Below the pieces are notes generated by a model. It was not told where the DNA came from and searched no databases. It was given only the letters and a program-made list of their open reading frames with translations. From Sunxiuqinia sp963678245 (GTDB lineage: Bacteria > Bacteroidota > Bacteroidia > Bacteroidales > Prolixibacteraceae): DNA of 64,000 bases. The DNA is taken from the NCBI GenBank assembly GCA_965140765.1, contig OZ223309.1:1426001-1490000 (forward strand), given 5' to 3'. Of this stretch, positions 26,296-34,226 are shown piece after piece (within the stretch, counting starts at the first letter, position 1; the number at the start of each line of letters is the position of its first letter). Made by a program: the position numbers and the translations under genes.

Positions 26296-29200
26296 ATAGT
26301 TTGAAATATGCGCTTAAATCGTGGCTTCACTATTGGAAATTAAACCTGACTATTGTACTTGGTGTAGCGCTGAGTGCCGCCATTTTGTTTGGCGCCTTTA
26401 TCATCGGTGATACCGTAAAATACAGCCTCCAACAAATCACCCTGCAACGATTAGGCGAAACCAATTGGGTTGTAACAGGTGGCGAACGATTGTTTCGCGC
26501 GGATTTAGCAAGTGAAATTGTGACCGAAAGCAATGAGGCAACTTCGATTTTGTTTGCCAACGGTATGGCCGTGTTGAACGGAGGCCAAGCGCGGGCAGGT
26601 CAATTACAAGTTTGGGGAGTAGAAAATGGTTTTAATGGTTTTGTCGGAGTCGACAGTTTATATACGTTTAACGGAAATGAAGCGGTAATTAACGCGCAGC
26701 TGGCCGAAGTATTGGGCGTGAATTTGGGAGAGGAAATCCTGCTAAGGGTGAACAAACAGAGCACCTTTCCGGCAAATACGCCTTTTGTGTCGGCCGATGA
26801 AAGTATGGTTTCATTTCGTGTGAAGGTAAAGGCCATTGCCGGGCAGAACGAAACAGGCAATTTCAATTTACAAAACATTCAATCGGTTCCTAAAAATGTG
26901 TTCCTGTCGTTGGACTTTTTAAACCGACAAATGGACTTGAACGAAAGGGCAAACGTTATTTTGGTGAATGCCGGGGAAATGCAGGAAAAAGATCTGTATG
27001 AACGGATTTCGGTGCATTGGAAGTTAGAAGATTTGAATCTTGCCATCCGGGAAAATGTAGCTTTGGATTATACTGAGTTGATCTCTGACCGTGTTTTTAT
27101 TGAGCCATCCATTCTTGATAAAATAGTACACAGAGAAGAAAAAGCCTATCCGGTGTTTTCTTATTTCGTCAACAAATTTCAGTTGGGTGATCGGCAAACG
27201 CCTTATTCGTTTGTTACAGGTTTGCCCGGGCAAATAGCTGCTATCGGTGATGGAGAAATGATCATCAATCAATGGTTAGCCGAAGATTTGCAGACTGAAC
27301 TTGGTGACTCTATTTCGGTGACTTATTTTGAGGTTGGCCCGCTTCGTCAGTTGAAGAAAATGACAGCTCGGTTTCAAATTTCCGGGGTTGTTGAAATGGA
27401 AGGACAGTGGGCCGATCTGAACCTGATGCCTGATATCCCGGGCTTGTCAGATGCCGGGCACTGTAGCGATTGGGAAACAGGTGTTCCCATTGATTTGTCT
27501 GACATCCGCCAGAAAGATGAAGATTATTGGAATAAATATAAAGGAACACCAAAGGCATTTGTCAGCCTGAAAACAGCTCAAGAATTGTGGGGTAATCGCT
27601 TTGGAAAGGCCACAGCTATTCGCGTTAATCATAGCGATGAAGCTGATTTAGAAAAATTGGTATTATCGACGCTTCAGCCACAGGATATTGGTTTTCAGGT
27701 GAAAGATGCTAAAGCGAATGGTTTGCAAGCTGCATCGCAAGGAAGCGATTTTAGCGGTCTGTTTATAGGCCTTAGCTTTTTTGTGTTGTTTGCGGCTTTA
27801 TTATTGGCTTATCTGATGTTTGAACTGTATCTGAATTTTCGTCGGCGCGAAATCGGAACCTTACATGCTATGGGATTCTCTCCATCCAGAATTCAACAGT
27901 TTTTCTTCTCCGAAGCCTTATTTATTGTGTTCACAGGAATCATACTCGGCTTGCCACTCGGCTTGGCATACAACAGCCTGATTATGGATGCCATCAATTC
28001 CATTTGGCGCGATATTGTGCGAACTTCTATTTTGCACGTTTTGGTTAGGCCAATGGCTGCTTTACAAACGATTTTAATTGTGCTTGTTATTAGCTTGACA
28101 ACAGTATGGTTTGTGTTGAGGCGCTTTGCCAAACAGGCAATCGTATCCGTTCAGCAACAGCAAGTTCCAAAATCCAAATCGGGTAAACGATCATTTTGGA
28201 TTGGGATAAGCTTGGTTGTTCTATCTGTTATGTTGATGCTCTGGCAGGGGATTGGTCAGGAATTAAATGCTGAAATCTTTTTCATCAGTGGTTTTGTCTT
28301 ACTTCCCGGCTTAATTTTGTTGGTAAATAATTGGTTTATTCGGAACGAAACTGATGCTTCTTCGAAACTGTCAGCAAACTACATTTCGTATAAACTGATT
28401 CTGGCTAATCGCCGAAGAAATATGTTGATCATTAGCTTCCTTTCGATCGGCGTGTTTTTAGTGCTTTCTACCGGGCTTAACCGTAAAGATTTGACGAGTC
28501 ATGCCGATCAAGCTTCGTCTGGTACCGGTGGCTATGCTTTTTTTGCTCAAACCAGTTATCCTGTTTTGTATGATTTAAATGCTGCGGAAGGTCGATTTGA
28601 ATTAGGCTTTGAAGAATCTCCAGCTCAATTTGTACAGTTTCAGGCGCTACCGGGTGATGATGCCAGTTGCCTGAACCTGAACCGGGTGAAACGGCCTCGG
28701 ATTTTAGGTTTCGACGTGACAAAATTTGATCAACGTCAGGCGTTTACCTTTGCCACAAAGTCTGATGAGTTGGATGCAGAGCATCCGTGGATGACCCTGG
28801 AAAAGCCGTTGGAAAATGGGCAAATTCCGGCTGTTGCCGATCAAACGGTCATAAAATGGGGATTGGGAAAATCAGTTGGCGACACGCTCGTATATCAAAA
28901 TGAAGCGGGAAAACAAATTGTGTTGAAGTTGGTTGGTGGATTAGCTAATTCTGTTTTTCAGGGAAATATTTTGATTGCCGACAGTTTGTTTTATGGTAAT
29001 TTCCCATCGGTAAGTGGTTCGCAAGTATTTTTAGTTGACGCACCCATTTCGGAGGAAGAAAGCCTTCGATCAGCCTTTCGGAATTATGGTTTGGAGATTT
29101 TAACAACCAAAGAACGCTTATTGCTTTTTTATCAGGTTGAAAACACTTACCTGAACATCTTTTTATTGTTAGGTGCCTTGGGCTTGCTTATTGGAACAGC

Positions 29201-29525
29201 CGGGCTTGGTATTATTATTTTTCGGAGTATTTATGAGAGTCGCACACAGTTTGCCTTGTTGGAAGCAACCGGTTTTCGAAAACAGAATATCCGACAACTC
29301 GTTTTACGCGGTCACCTGCTTCTTGTTTTGGTGTCGCTTGTGTTAGGGGTCATACCGGCGATTCTTTCCGCTTTACCTCGTTTGTTGTCTGCATTGTATG
29401 TCGGTTTGCTTTACTGGAGCTTATTAATTTTTGTAATTGTCCTGCTGAGTGGCTGGCTTTGGGTTTTTATCGGCAACCGACTGGCCATGCGAGGAAATTT
29501 ATATCAATCGCTTCGAAATGAATAA
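26292..29525 (+). CDS. ABC transporter permease with tandem FtsX domains
   Basis: A 1077-residue protein, about twice the size of a simple MacB/LolE permease. First membrane helix ~14-36, then a large periplasmic domain (~37-490), a first FtsX-type bundle ~490-640 (LAYLMFELYLNFRRREIGTLHAMGFSPSRIQQFFFSEALFI), further helices ~645-700, a second periplasmic domain (~720-940), and a final FtsX bundle ~945-1065 (RSIYESRTQFALLEATGFRKQNIRQLVLRGHLLLV). The duplicated halves allow a monomer to form the whole transmembrane part with two copies of the upstream ATPase. The substrate is unknown. A strong bidirectional terminator follows. Confidence 0.9.
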   Translation: MNSLKYALKSWLHYWKLNLTIVLGVALSAAILFGAFIIGDTVKYSLQQITLQRLGETNWVVTGGERLFRADLASEIVTESNEATSILFANGMAVLNGGQARAGQLQVWGVENGFNGFVGVDSLYTFNGNEAVINAQLAEVLGVNLGEEILLRVNKQSTFPANTPFVSADESMVSFRVKVKAIAGQNETGNFNLQNIQSVPKNVFLSLDFLNRQMDLNERANVILVNAGEMQEKDLYERISVHWKLEDLNLAIRENVALDYTELISDRVFIEPSILDKIVHREEKAYPVFSYFVNKFQLGDRQTPYSFVTGLPGQIAAIGDGEMIINQWLAEDLQTELGDSISVTYFEVGPLRQLKKMTARFQISGVVEMEGQWADLNLMPDIPGLSDAGHCSDWETGVPIDLSDIRQKDEDYWNKYKGTPKAFVSLKTAQELWGNRFGKATAIRVNHSDEADLEKLVLSTLQPQDIGFQVKDAKANGLQAASQGSDFSGLFIGLSFFVLFAALLLAYLMFELYLNFRRREIGTLHAMGFSPSRIQQFFFSEALFIVFTGIILGLPLGLAYNSLIMDAINSIWRDIVRTSILHVLVRPMAALQTILIVLVISLTTVWFVLRRFAKQAIVSVQQQQVPKSKSGKRSFWIGISLVVLSVMLMLWQGIGQELNAEIFFISGFVLLPGLILLVNNWFIRNETDASSKLSANYISYKLILANRRRNMLIISFLSIGVFLVLSTGLNRKDLTSHADQASSGTGGYAFFAQTSYPVLYDLNAAEGRFELGFEESPAQFVQFQALPGDDASCLNLNRVKRPRILGFDVTKFDQRQAFTFATKSDELDAEHPWMTLEKPLENGQIPAVADQTVIKWGLGKSVGDTLVYQNEAGKQIVLKLVGGLANSVFQGNILIADSLFYGNFPSVSGSQVFLVDAPISEEESLRSAFRNYGLEILTTKERLLLFYQVENTYLNIFLLLGALGLLIGTAGLGIIIFRSIYESRTQFALLEATGFRKQNIRQLVLRGHLLLVLVSLVLGVIPAILSALPRLLSALYVGLLYWSLLIFVIVLLSGWLWVFIGNRLAMRGNLYQSLRNE

Positions 29526-29530
29526 CACCT

Positions 29531-29567
29531 AAAAAGGGAGCAATTCATGTTGAATTGTTCCCTTTTT
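29531..29567. terminator. Bidirectional terminator between convergent ABC and CoADR-like genes
   Basis: A 17-base stem AAAAAGGGAGCAATTCA / TGAATTGTTCCCTTTTT with a TGT loop and one G-U pair; it provides a U-run on either strand. Confidence 0.85.
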
Positions 29568-29590
29568 GTGTATTGACTTCTATCTAAATT

Positions 29591-31867
29591 TTATTTCCGC
29601 ATCATCATGTGCATAATTCCACCACCATTACTGACACTCTCAAATCCGGCTTGTTGCAATATTCGTTGACCGTATGCTGAACGGGCTCCGGACGCACAGT
29701 AAAGTGTAATTTCCCGCGATTTACTACCCAGTTCTTTCATACGACCGGTTAATTCATCCAGTGGAATGTTAATGGCGTTTGGATAAGCACCACCTTGGAA
29801 TTCCTGGGGAGTGCGCACATCTACCACAATTGGTTCATTTGAAGCAGTAGTTGTTTTTTCCTTGGGTTTTTGGTTTGCCATCATGGTTGTCAAACCACCG
29901 CCATTTTTTACATTGCTAAAGCCAACTTGCATGAGCATTCGTTGTGCATATCCCGAGCGTGCGCCTGAAGCACAATAAACGACAATCTCACGCGAAGCAT
30001 TTTCTCCCAATTCTTCAAATCGGTACATTAATTCATCCAACGGAATGTTAATCGCATCGGGATAAGCGCCGCTTTCGAACTCTTCAACAGTACGCACGTC
30101 AACAACAATTGGTGAATGATCGTCGATTACCTTGCTGGTTGTCTGTTCTTCTTGCTCAGCTACTTCTTCTTCTAAAGTCTTATTTTCGATCTGTAGCAAA
30201 TCAATCGCAATATGTTCAAATCCGATCGTTCTGGCGTGACGTTGCAATGACGTATGACCACCTGATATGTTGGTTACATCGCTAAATCCAGCTCCACGCA
30301 GTGTTCTCAGAGCTTGATGGCCTTTTTTGCCGGTTTCGTCATAAACGATTATTTGCCGGTCGGAAGGTATTTCATCCAATTGCTGTGATAGTAATTCGAG
30401 CGGAATATGAATCGCCCCTTCAATATGAGTTTTTTCAAAAGCAAAAATGTCGCGCACATCAATGTAAACCGGATTTTTATCGGCTACAAAACTATCCAAT
30501 TCAGAAGCTGTAACCGATGGACTGAAGCCTGACTTTCTGTTTTCAGCTGTGTACGCAGCCATATTGATGGCATCGTTTGCTGTTCCAATAGGTGGTGAGT
30601 AAGCCAAATCAATATCGGCCAAATCGTGAATCGTTAGTTTGGTGGCAGCAGCAGTAGCAATAACGTCCAGACGTTTGTCTGCGCCTTTATAGCCGGCAGT
30701 TTGTCCACCTATAATAACTCCGGTGTTTCGATCGTAAACCAAAAGGCTGGTCACTGTTTCTGCTCCCGGATAATAGGCCGTGTGATGTTCTTTATGAACG
30801 GAGACAGCATCGGCATCAATTCCCAAAGCACGGGCTTGTTTTAATGACAAACCCGTAATTCCGGCAACAGCTTCAAAAACACGAACCACAGATGTTCCGA
30901 TAGCTCCTCTGTATTCATGATTGCCTCCTAAGGCATTTTCGGCAGCGATTCGTCCTTGACGGTTAGCCGGTCCTGCTAAGGGAATACGGACTTTTTTACC
31001 GCTCACACGATGTTCAATTTCCACCATGTCGCCAGCTGCGTAAATATTAGGATCGGAAGTTTGTAACTGAGTATTAACCAACAAGCCTCCCGCTTCTCCT
31101 AATTCTAATCCGGCATCTTTTGCGAGTTGCAGGGTAGGGCGTACACCAATCGACATGATTACGATATCAGCGTCTAATGTTTTTCCGTTACTGAGCGAAA
31201 CGGTGTTGGATTTTATTGTGGTTACTCCGGTGTTCGTGTGAATTCCCACTCCGTATGGAAGTAATTCATTTTCAATAAATCCGGCAGTTTCACCTTCCAT
31301 AATACCCATTACGTGCGGCATCATTTCAACTACATTTACGTTTAACCCTTGTTTTGCCAGGGCTTCAACCATTTCAAGTCCAATAAATCCACCACCTACA
31401 ACTACGGCATTCTTTGGTTTTTTCTGTTCCAGATGCTCTGCAATTTGATCCATGTCATTCAACGTCCACAAGCTGAAAACATGATCCAGATCAGCGCCTG
31501 GTAATGTTGGATTGATTGGTTTCCCTCCCTGGGCCAAAATCAGCTTTGTGTACTCATAAGCTTTTTTTTCGCCGGTAATTGCATGAGAGGTCAACACTTG
31601 AAGTGCAGCTCTATCTATTTTAACAACAGCGGTATTTGTATGCACATCTACGTTATACTGTTCCTTAAAACTTTCCGGACTCTGTAAAATCAGTTTTGAA
31701 CGGCTTTTGATGTCTCCGCCAATGTAATAGGGCAATCCGCAGTTTGCAAATGAGATGTCTGGCCCTGCTTCGAGCATAATTATTTGAGCTGAGGAGGAAA
31801 TGCGTCTCACTTTTGCTGCAGCTGTTGCTCCGGCTGCAACTCCTCCTATAATTACAATTTTTTCCAT
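29591..31867 (-). CDS. CoA-disulfide-reductase-like flavoprotein with three rhodanese domains
   Basis: A 758-residue protein. Residues 1-450 are a pyridine-nucleotide disulfide oxidoreductase of the CoADR/NADH-oxidase/persulfide-reductase class: FAD motif GGVAAG (8-14), single redox Cys43 in NCGLPYYIGG, second Rossmann VVGGGFIGLE (157-165), and YAAGD near 276. Rhodanese 1 (~455-548) has lost its catalytic Cys (VYDETGKKG, Asp510). Rhodaneses 2 (~586-657) and 3 (~678-752) are near-identical in their active loops, YCASGARSG (C632) and YCASGARSA (C724). A linker ~550-580 is Glu-rich. CoADR-rhodanese fusions reduce CoA persulfides or polysulfide. The start is 37 bases after the thioredoxin stop, so the two are one operon, transcribed away from a Crp/Fnr regulator. 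Confidence 0.9.
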   Translation of the reverse strand: MEKIVIIGGVAAGATAAAKVRRISSSAQIIMLEAGPDISFANCGLPYYIGGDIKSRSKLILQSPESFKEQYNVDVHTNTAVVKIDRAALQVLTSHAITGEKKAYEYTKLILAQGGKPINPTLPGADLDHVFSLWTLNDMDQIAEHLEQKKPKNAVVVGGGFIGLEMVEALAKQGLNVNVVEMMPHVMGIMEGETAGFIENELLPYGVGIHTNTGVTTIKSNTVSLSNGKTLDADIVIMSIGVRPTLQLAKDAGLELGEAGGLLVNTQLQTSDPNIYAAGDMVEIEHRVSGKKVRIPLAGPANRQGRIAAENALGGNHEYRGAIGTSVVRVFEAVAGITGLSLKQARALGIDADAVSVHKEHHTAYYPGAETVTSLLVYDRNTGVIIGGQTAGYKGADKRLDVIATAAATKLTIHDLADIDLAYSPPIGTANDAINMAAYTAENRKSGFSPSVTASELDSFVADKNPVYIDVRDIFAFEKTHIEGAIHIPLELLSQQLDEIPSDRQIIVYDETGKKGHQALRTLRGAGFSDVTNISGGHTSLQRHARTIGFEHIAIDLLQIENKTLEEEVAEQEEQTTSKVIDDHSPIVVDVRTVEEFESGAYPDAINIPLDELMYRFEELGENASREIVVYCASGARSGYAQRMLMQVGFSNVKNGGGLTTMMANQKPKEKTTTASNEPIVVDVRTPQEFQGGAYPNAINIPLDELTGRMKELGSKSREITLYCASGARSAYGQRILQQAGFESVSNGGGIMHMMMRK

Positions 31868-31904
31868 GTCTTTCGTATTTTAATTTGGGTGAAAAGGCTA
31901 CTTT

Positions 31905-32327
31905 TTAGCTGGCCTTTGCAATTTCATTCAATAAATATTTCTTGCTTTTAATTCCGACGAAGCGTCCAACTTCTTTTCCGTTTCTAAAAAGGATGAGGGT
32001 GGGAATATTTCGAACTTTAAATTTTTGAGCTAATATCTGGTATTGCTCGATATTCACTTTCCCGATGTAGGAGTTCCCATTTAATTCTTCTGATACATCA
32101 TTTAAAATAGGGGCCATCATTTTGCATGGTGCACACCAACTGGCCCAGAAGTCAACCAAAACCAATTTGTTTTTTGTTTTTTGTTGAAAATTTTTGTCTG
32201 TAAGTGTTATAATGTTTTTGTGGTCATCAACCATTGGCGTATTTTTCATTTTGTTTTTGGCAACTTTAGCTAGAATGAAAAATCCGACAATGACGAGAGC
32301 AAGTATTCCAATAATTATTTGTGCCAT
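31905..32327 (-). CDS. Membrane-anchored thioredoxin
   Basis: A 140-residue protein with an N-terminal helix (residues ~3-20) and a thioredoxin domain holding WCAPC at 64-68 and the cis-Pro segment KVRNIPTLILF. The topology (short N-terminus, then a positively charged stretch KVAKNKMKN) suggests that the domain faces the cytoplasm, but that is inference. First gene of the minus-strand operon with the rhodanese flavoprotein; it probably resolves persulfides or disulfides formed there. A TAnnTTTG -7 box and a TTGA-N6-TCAA operator lie in front of it. Confidence 0.9.
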   Translation of the reverse strand: MAQIIIGILALVIVGFFILAKVAKNKMKNTPMVDDHKNIITLTDKNFQQKTKNKLVLVDFWASWCAPCKMMAPILNDVSEELNGNSYIGKVNIEQYQILAQKFKVRNIPTLILFRNGKEVGRFVGIKSKKYLLNEIAKAS

Positions 32328-32352
32328 TTTTTTTGTTTAATTGTTTTCGTGA

Positions 32353-32360
32353 CAAAAGTA
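32353..32360 (-). promoter_or_regulatory. -7 promoter element of the thioredoxin/CoADR operon
   Basis: On the minus strand TACTTTTG matches TAnnTTTG; 26 bases upstream of the ATG. The -33 region reads TTTC at 19-base spacing, a weak match, which fits a promoter needing an activator. Confidence 0.5.
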
Positions 32361-32414
32361 TTTCTAATGCACATCGTGTGAAAGAGTATTGACTGAAGGC
32401 TTTCCAACTTTCGG

Positions 32415-32430
32415 GTTGAAATACATCAAC
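32415..32430. promoter_or_regulatory. FNR/CRP-type operator GTTGA-N6-TCAAC
   Basis: A perfect 5-bp inverted repeat with the FNR spacing (TTGA-N6-TCAA) between the divergent thioredoxin and Crp/Fnr genes. Its centre is about 76 bases upstream of the inferred thioredoxin transcript start and about 60 bases from the regulator's ATG, so it could activate one and autoregulate the other. Confidence 0.55.
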
Positions 32431-32482
32431 TTTTTTATTGATTTATTCCTAACTTCACAACTTCATAAATTATTAGAATTTC

Positions 32483-33178
32483 ATGAAGACGATTTCAGAA
32501 AACGATAAAGATTTTATTTGCGACATACAGGCGCCTTGTTTCCAGGTGCTTGAGCCGGAAGAGGTGGAGCTGGTGCGATCAAGCCGAGCTCAGGTACATT
32601 TTAGGAAAGGGGATAACTTAACCAAGCAGGGGGCTTTTGCTTCATATATTCTATTTATTATCAGTGGTTTGTCTAGACAGTATTTGGAGGGTGAAAATAA
32701 TAAAGTTTATAATCTCAAAATAATACAGCAGGGTGAGTTTGTTGGGCTATCATCTGCCTTTGTGAATAATACCTTTGATTATTCGGCCGTAGCATTAACC
32801 GATTGTATGGCATTTTTGATCGAAAAACAGGCAATTGCAAAAGTTGCTAACCAAAATGGTTTGTTTGCTTCCACTTTTATTCAGCGGTTTTGCAAGCAAG
32901 AATCCGGACTGTATGAAACAATAAGACAGGTTCTTTACAAGCAAATGAATGGGCGATTGGCCGAAACTTTGCTTTATTTGAATGGTTTTAAAGCTAGTAA
33001 TCCAGAAATTTTTCAGTTGCTTACCCGAAAGGACTTGGCTGATTTTGCCGGCATATCTATGGAAAGTGCGGTTAAACTTTTGAAAGGATATGAAAAAGAC
33101 GGGTTGATCGAATTGAAAGATAAAGATATTACCATTTTGAAAAGTGAAACGTTGCAGGAGATTAGTTTGAGAGGGTAG
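32483..33178 (+). CDS. Crp/Fnr-family transcriptional regulator
   Basis: A 231-residue protein: cyclic-nucleotide-binding-like beta-roll ~15-130 (VHFRKGDNLTKQGAFASYILFIISGLSRQY), dimer helix ~135-160, and a winged helix at ~178-225 with recognition helix in LTRKDLADFAGISMESAVKLLKGYEKDGLI. The FNR Cys set for a [4Fe-4S] cluster is not present; there are Cys near the N-terminus (CDIQAPC, residues ~12-18), which might sense redox or sulfur, but this is not shown. It is divergent from the thioredoxin/rhodanese operon and an FNR-like palindrome lies between them, so it is the probable regulator of sulfane-sulfur handling. Confidence 0.88.
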   Translation: MKTISENDKDFICDIQAPCFQVLEPEEVELVRSSRAQVHFRKGDNLTKQGAFASYILFIISGLSRQYLEGENNKVYNLKIIQQGEFVGLSSAFVNNTFDYSAVALTDCMAFLIEKQAIAKVANQNGLFASTFIQRFCKQESGLYETIRQVLYKQMNGRLAETLLYLNGFKASNPEIFQLLTRKDLADFAGISMESAVKLLKGYEKDGLIELKDKDITILKSETLQEISLRG

Positions 33179-33195
33179 TGTTACTATGAACCTAC

Positions 33196-33736
33196 CAAAA
33201 ACAACAATGGGAACCACTCGTTATGAATAGCTCCCATTCACTACTTAACAACCGGAGTTGTTTTTCGTGTCAGGCTACTGTTATTTTGACTGGCTGATCC
33301 TTGAATCTAGGATTCTGGTTTTCAACCCCTGGCTTTCCGGTAGTGCCTTTTACAGCAAAACTTTCCAGCTGTCCTTTCAACAAACCCGAAGGTTATTTTC
33401 CGGGACGAAGTTTTCGATAGCTTTTGAGTATTTCGGGTCTTTCGATCCTCTATTTCCCAAATTTTGATGTCTAATGAACGTGAGTTCCTTCGATCTCTTG
33501 TTTTCTTTCGGGAACGAATTCCTTTCAGAAAACAGCCATCAACCTTAAAATTACTTTCGTCTTACCGAAGTAAGTTGATTTCGTTTTAATCAAGCTTTTA
33601 AAGAACTGGTCTTTGGTTGCTTAAACTTCGGCTCTTACGATGTGCAAACCCTGAGGTTTGGATGATTTGACGCTGGTTCAACTAAGTACTTTTGTCGCCT
33701 CCACATCTTCGGAGCGGTCTTTTATCGCTTACCTGA
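33196..33736 (-). ncRNA. Putative structured noncoding RNA, about 540 nt
   Basis: No credible reading frame covers this interval. On the minus strand it begins a few bases after a good promoter and ends at an intrinsic terminator. Between them lie several perfect small hairpins, read 5'-3' on the minus strand: AAACC(UCAG)GGUUU, CUUAC(UUCG)GUAAG nested in AUCAAC...GUUGAU, GGAA(UUCG)UUCC, GAAC(UCAC)GUUC, AACC(UUCG)GGUU nested in GUCC...GGAC, and GAAUC(CUA)GAUUC. A CGCUCC...GGAGGCG stem and a possible closing UCAGGU...GCCUGA pair are also present. C(UUCG)G loops occur only in this orientation. I find no RNase P core, no tmRNA ends and no SRP motif. Ends are approximate. Confidence 0.6.
33197..33238 (-). 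terminator. Intrinsic terminator of the putative ncRNA
   Basis: On the minus strand AATGGGAGC / GTTCCCATT pair (one wobble) around a 15-base loop and are followed by GTTGTTTTT. The plus strand has no U-run after the hairpin, so it serves the minus strand. Confidence 0.7.
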
Positions 33737-33742
33737 TACAAT

Positions 33743-33774
33743 CAAAATTACGACACAAAAGCTATATAAGGCAA
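33743..33774 (-). promoter_or_regulatory. Promoter of the putative ncRNA
   Basis: Minus strand: TTG (33774-33772), 21-base spacer, TAATTTTG (33750-33743), an exact match to the Bacteroidota TAnnTTTG -7 box with usual spacing. Transcription would begin near 33736. Confidence 0.6.
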
Positions 33775-34171
33775 CTATTTTAACTCTTTTAAATTAACGC
33801 TGTTTCAACCAGAGAAATTAACAATTGTTAGTAAGCTACACATCTCTTTATTTACGGGTAGTTGTAGTGGTTTTGGGTCTGGAGAATTGGTTGTTATTAA
33901 CGGTTTATAGCGAGTTTTTGAATTGTGTTTTTAACAATGGCCGTTTTTTCTTATAAGATTATTGACCAATTCGATAGGAAAGTTTTAATAGAAAGACGCT
34001 GTGTGGTTTTCCATTAGAGCTTGTCAATATCTCTTCCAAGGCCAAAATTGGAATCAACTGCTGATGAGTTGCTGTTTTGCAACCAAACAATAAATAAAGA
34101 TCATCCGGGGCGAATATACCCTGGGAAGTACCCTCTCGAATAAAAGGTTACTTTGGAGGGATCAATTTTCG
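33775..34171. other. Noncoding stretch upstream of the ncRNA promoter
   Basis: About 400 AT-rich bases with no open frame, no repeat of note and no recognisable RNA. A small GTTGC/GCAAC hairpin near 34069 is the only local structure seen. Confidence 0.5.
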
Positions 34172-34203
34172 AAAAAAAATGCCCTTTTTTCAAAGAGCAT
34201 TTC
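34172..34203 (-). terminator. Terminator of the TCA operon
   Basis: Minus strand: AAATGCTCTTT pairs with AAAAGGGCATTT around a short loop, with a run of eight U after the stem. It lies 24 bases beyond the citrate synthase stop. Confidence 0.75.
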
Positions 34204-34226
34204 AAGTCATTTATTTTAAATATTAA

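Noticed and set aside
33258..33467. A 69-codon plus-strand frame in the 33.2-34.2 kb gap
   Set aside because: It lies opposite the structured RNA, has no ribosome site or recognisable domain, and its codon content is unlike neighbouring genes.
33196..33736. RNase P RNA or tmRNA as identity of the noncoding RNA
   Set aside because: The GAGGAAAGUCC/ACAGAA core of RNase P and the tmRNA 3' CCA acceptor end are not found on either strand.
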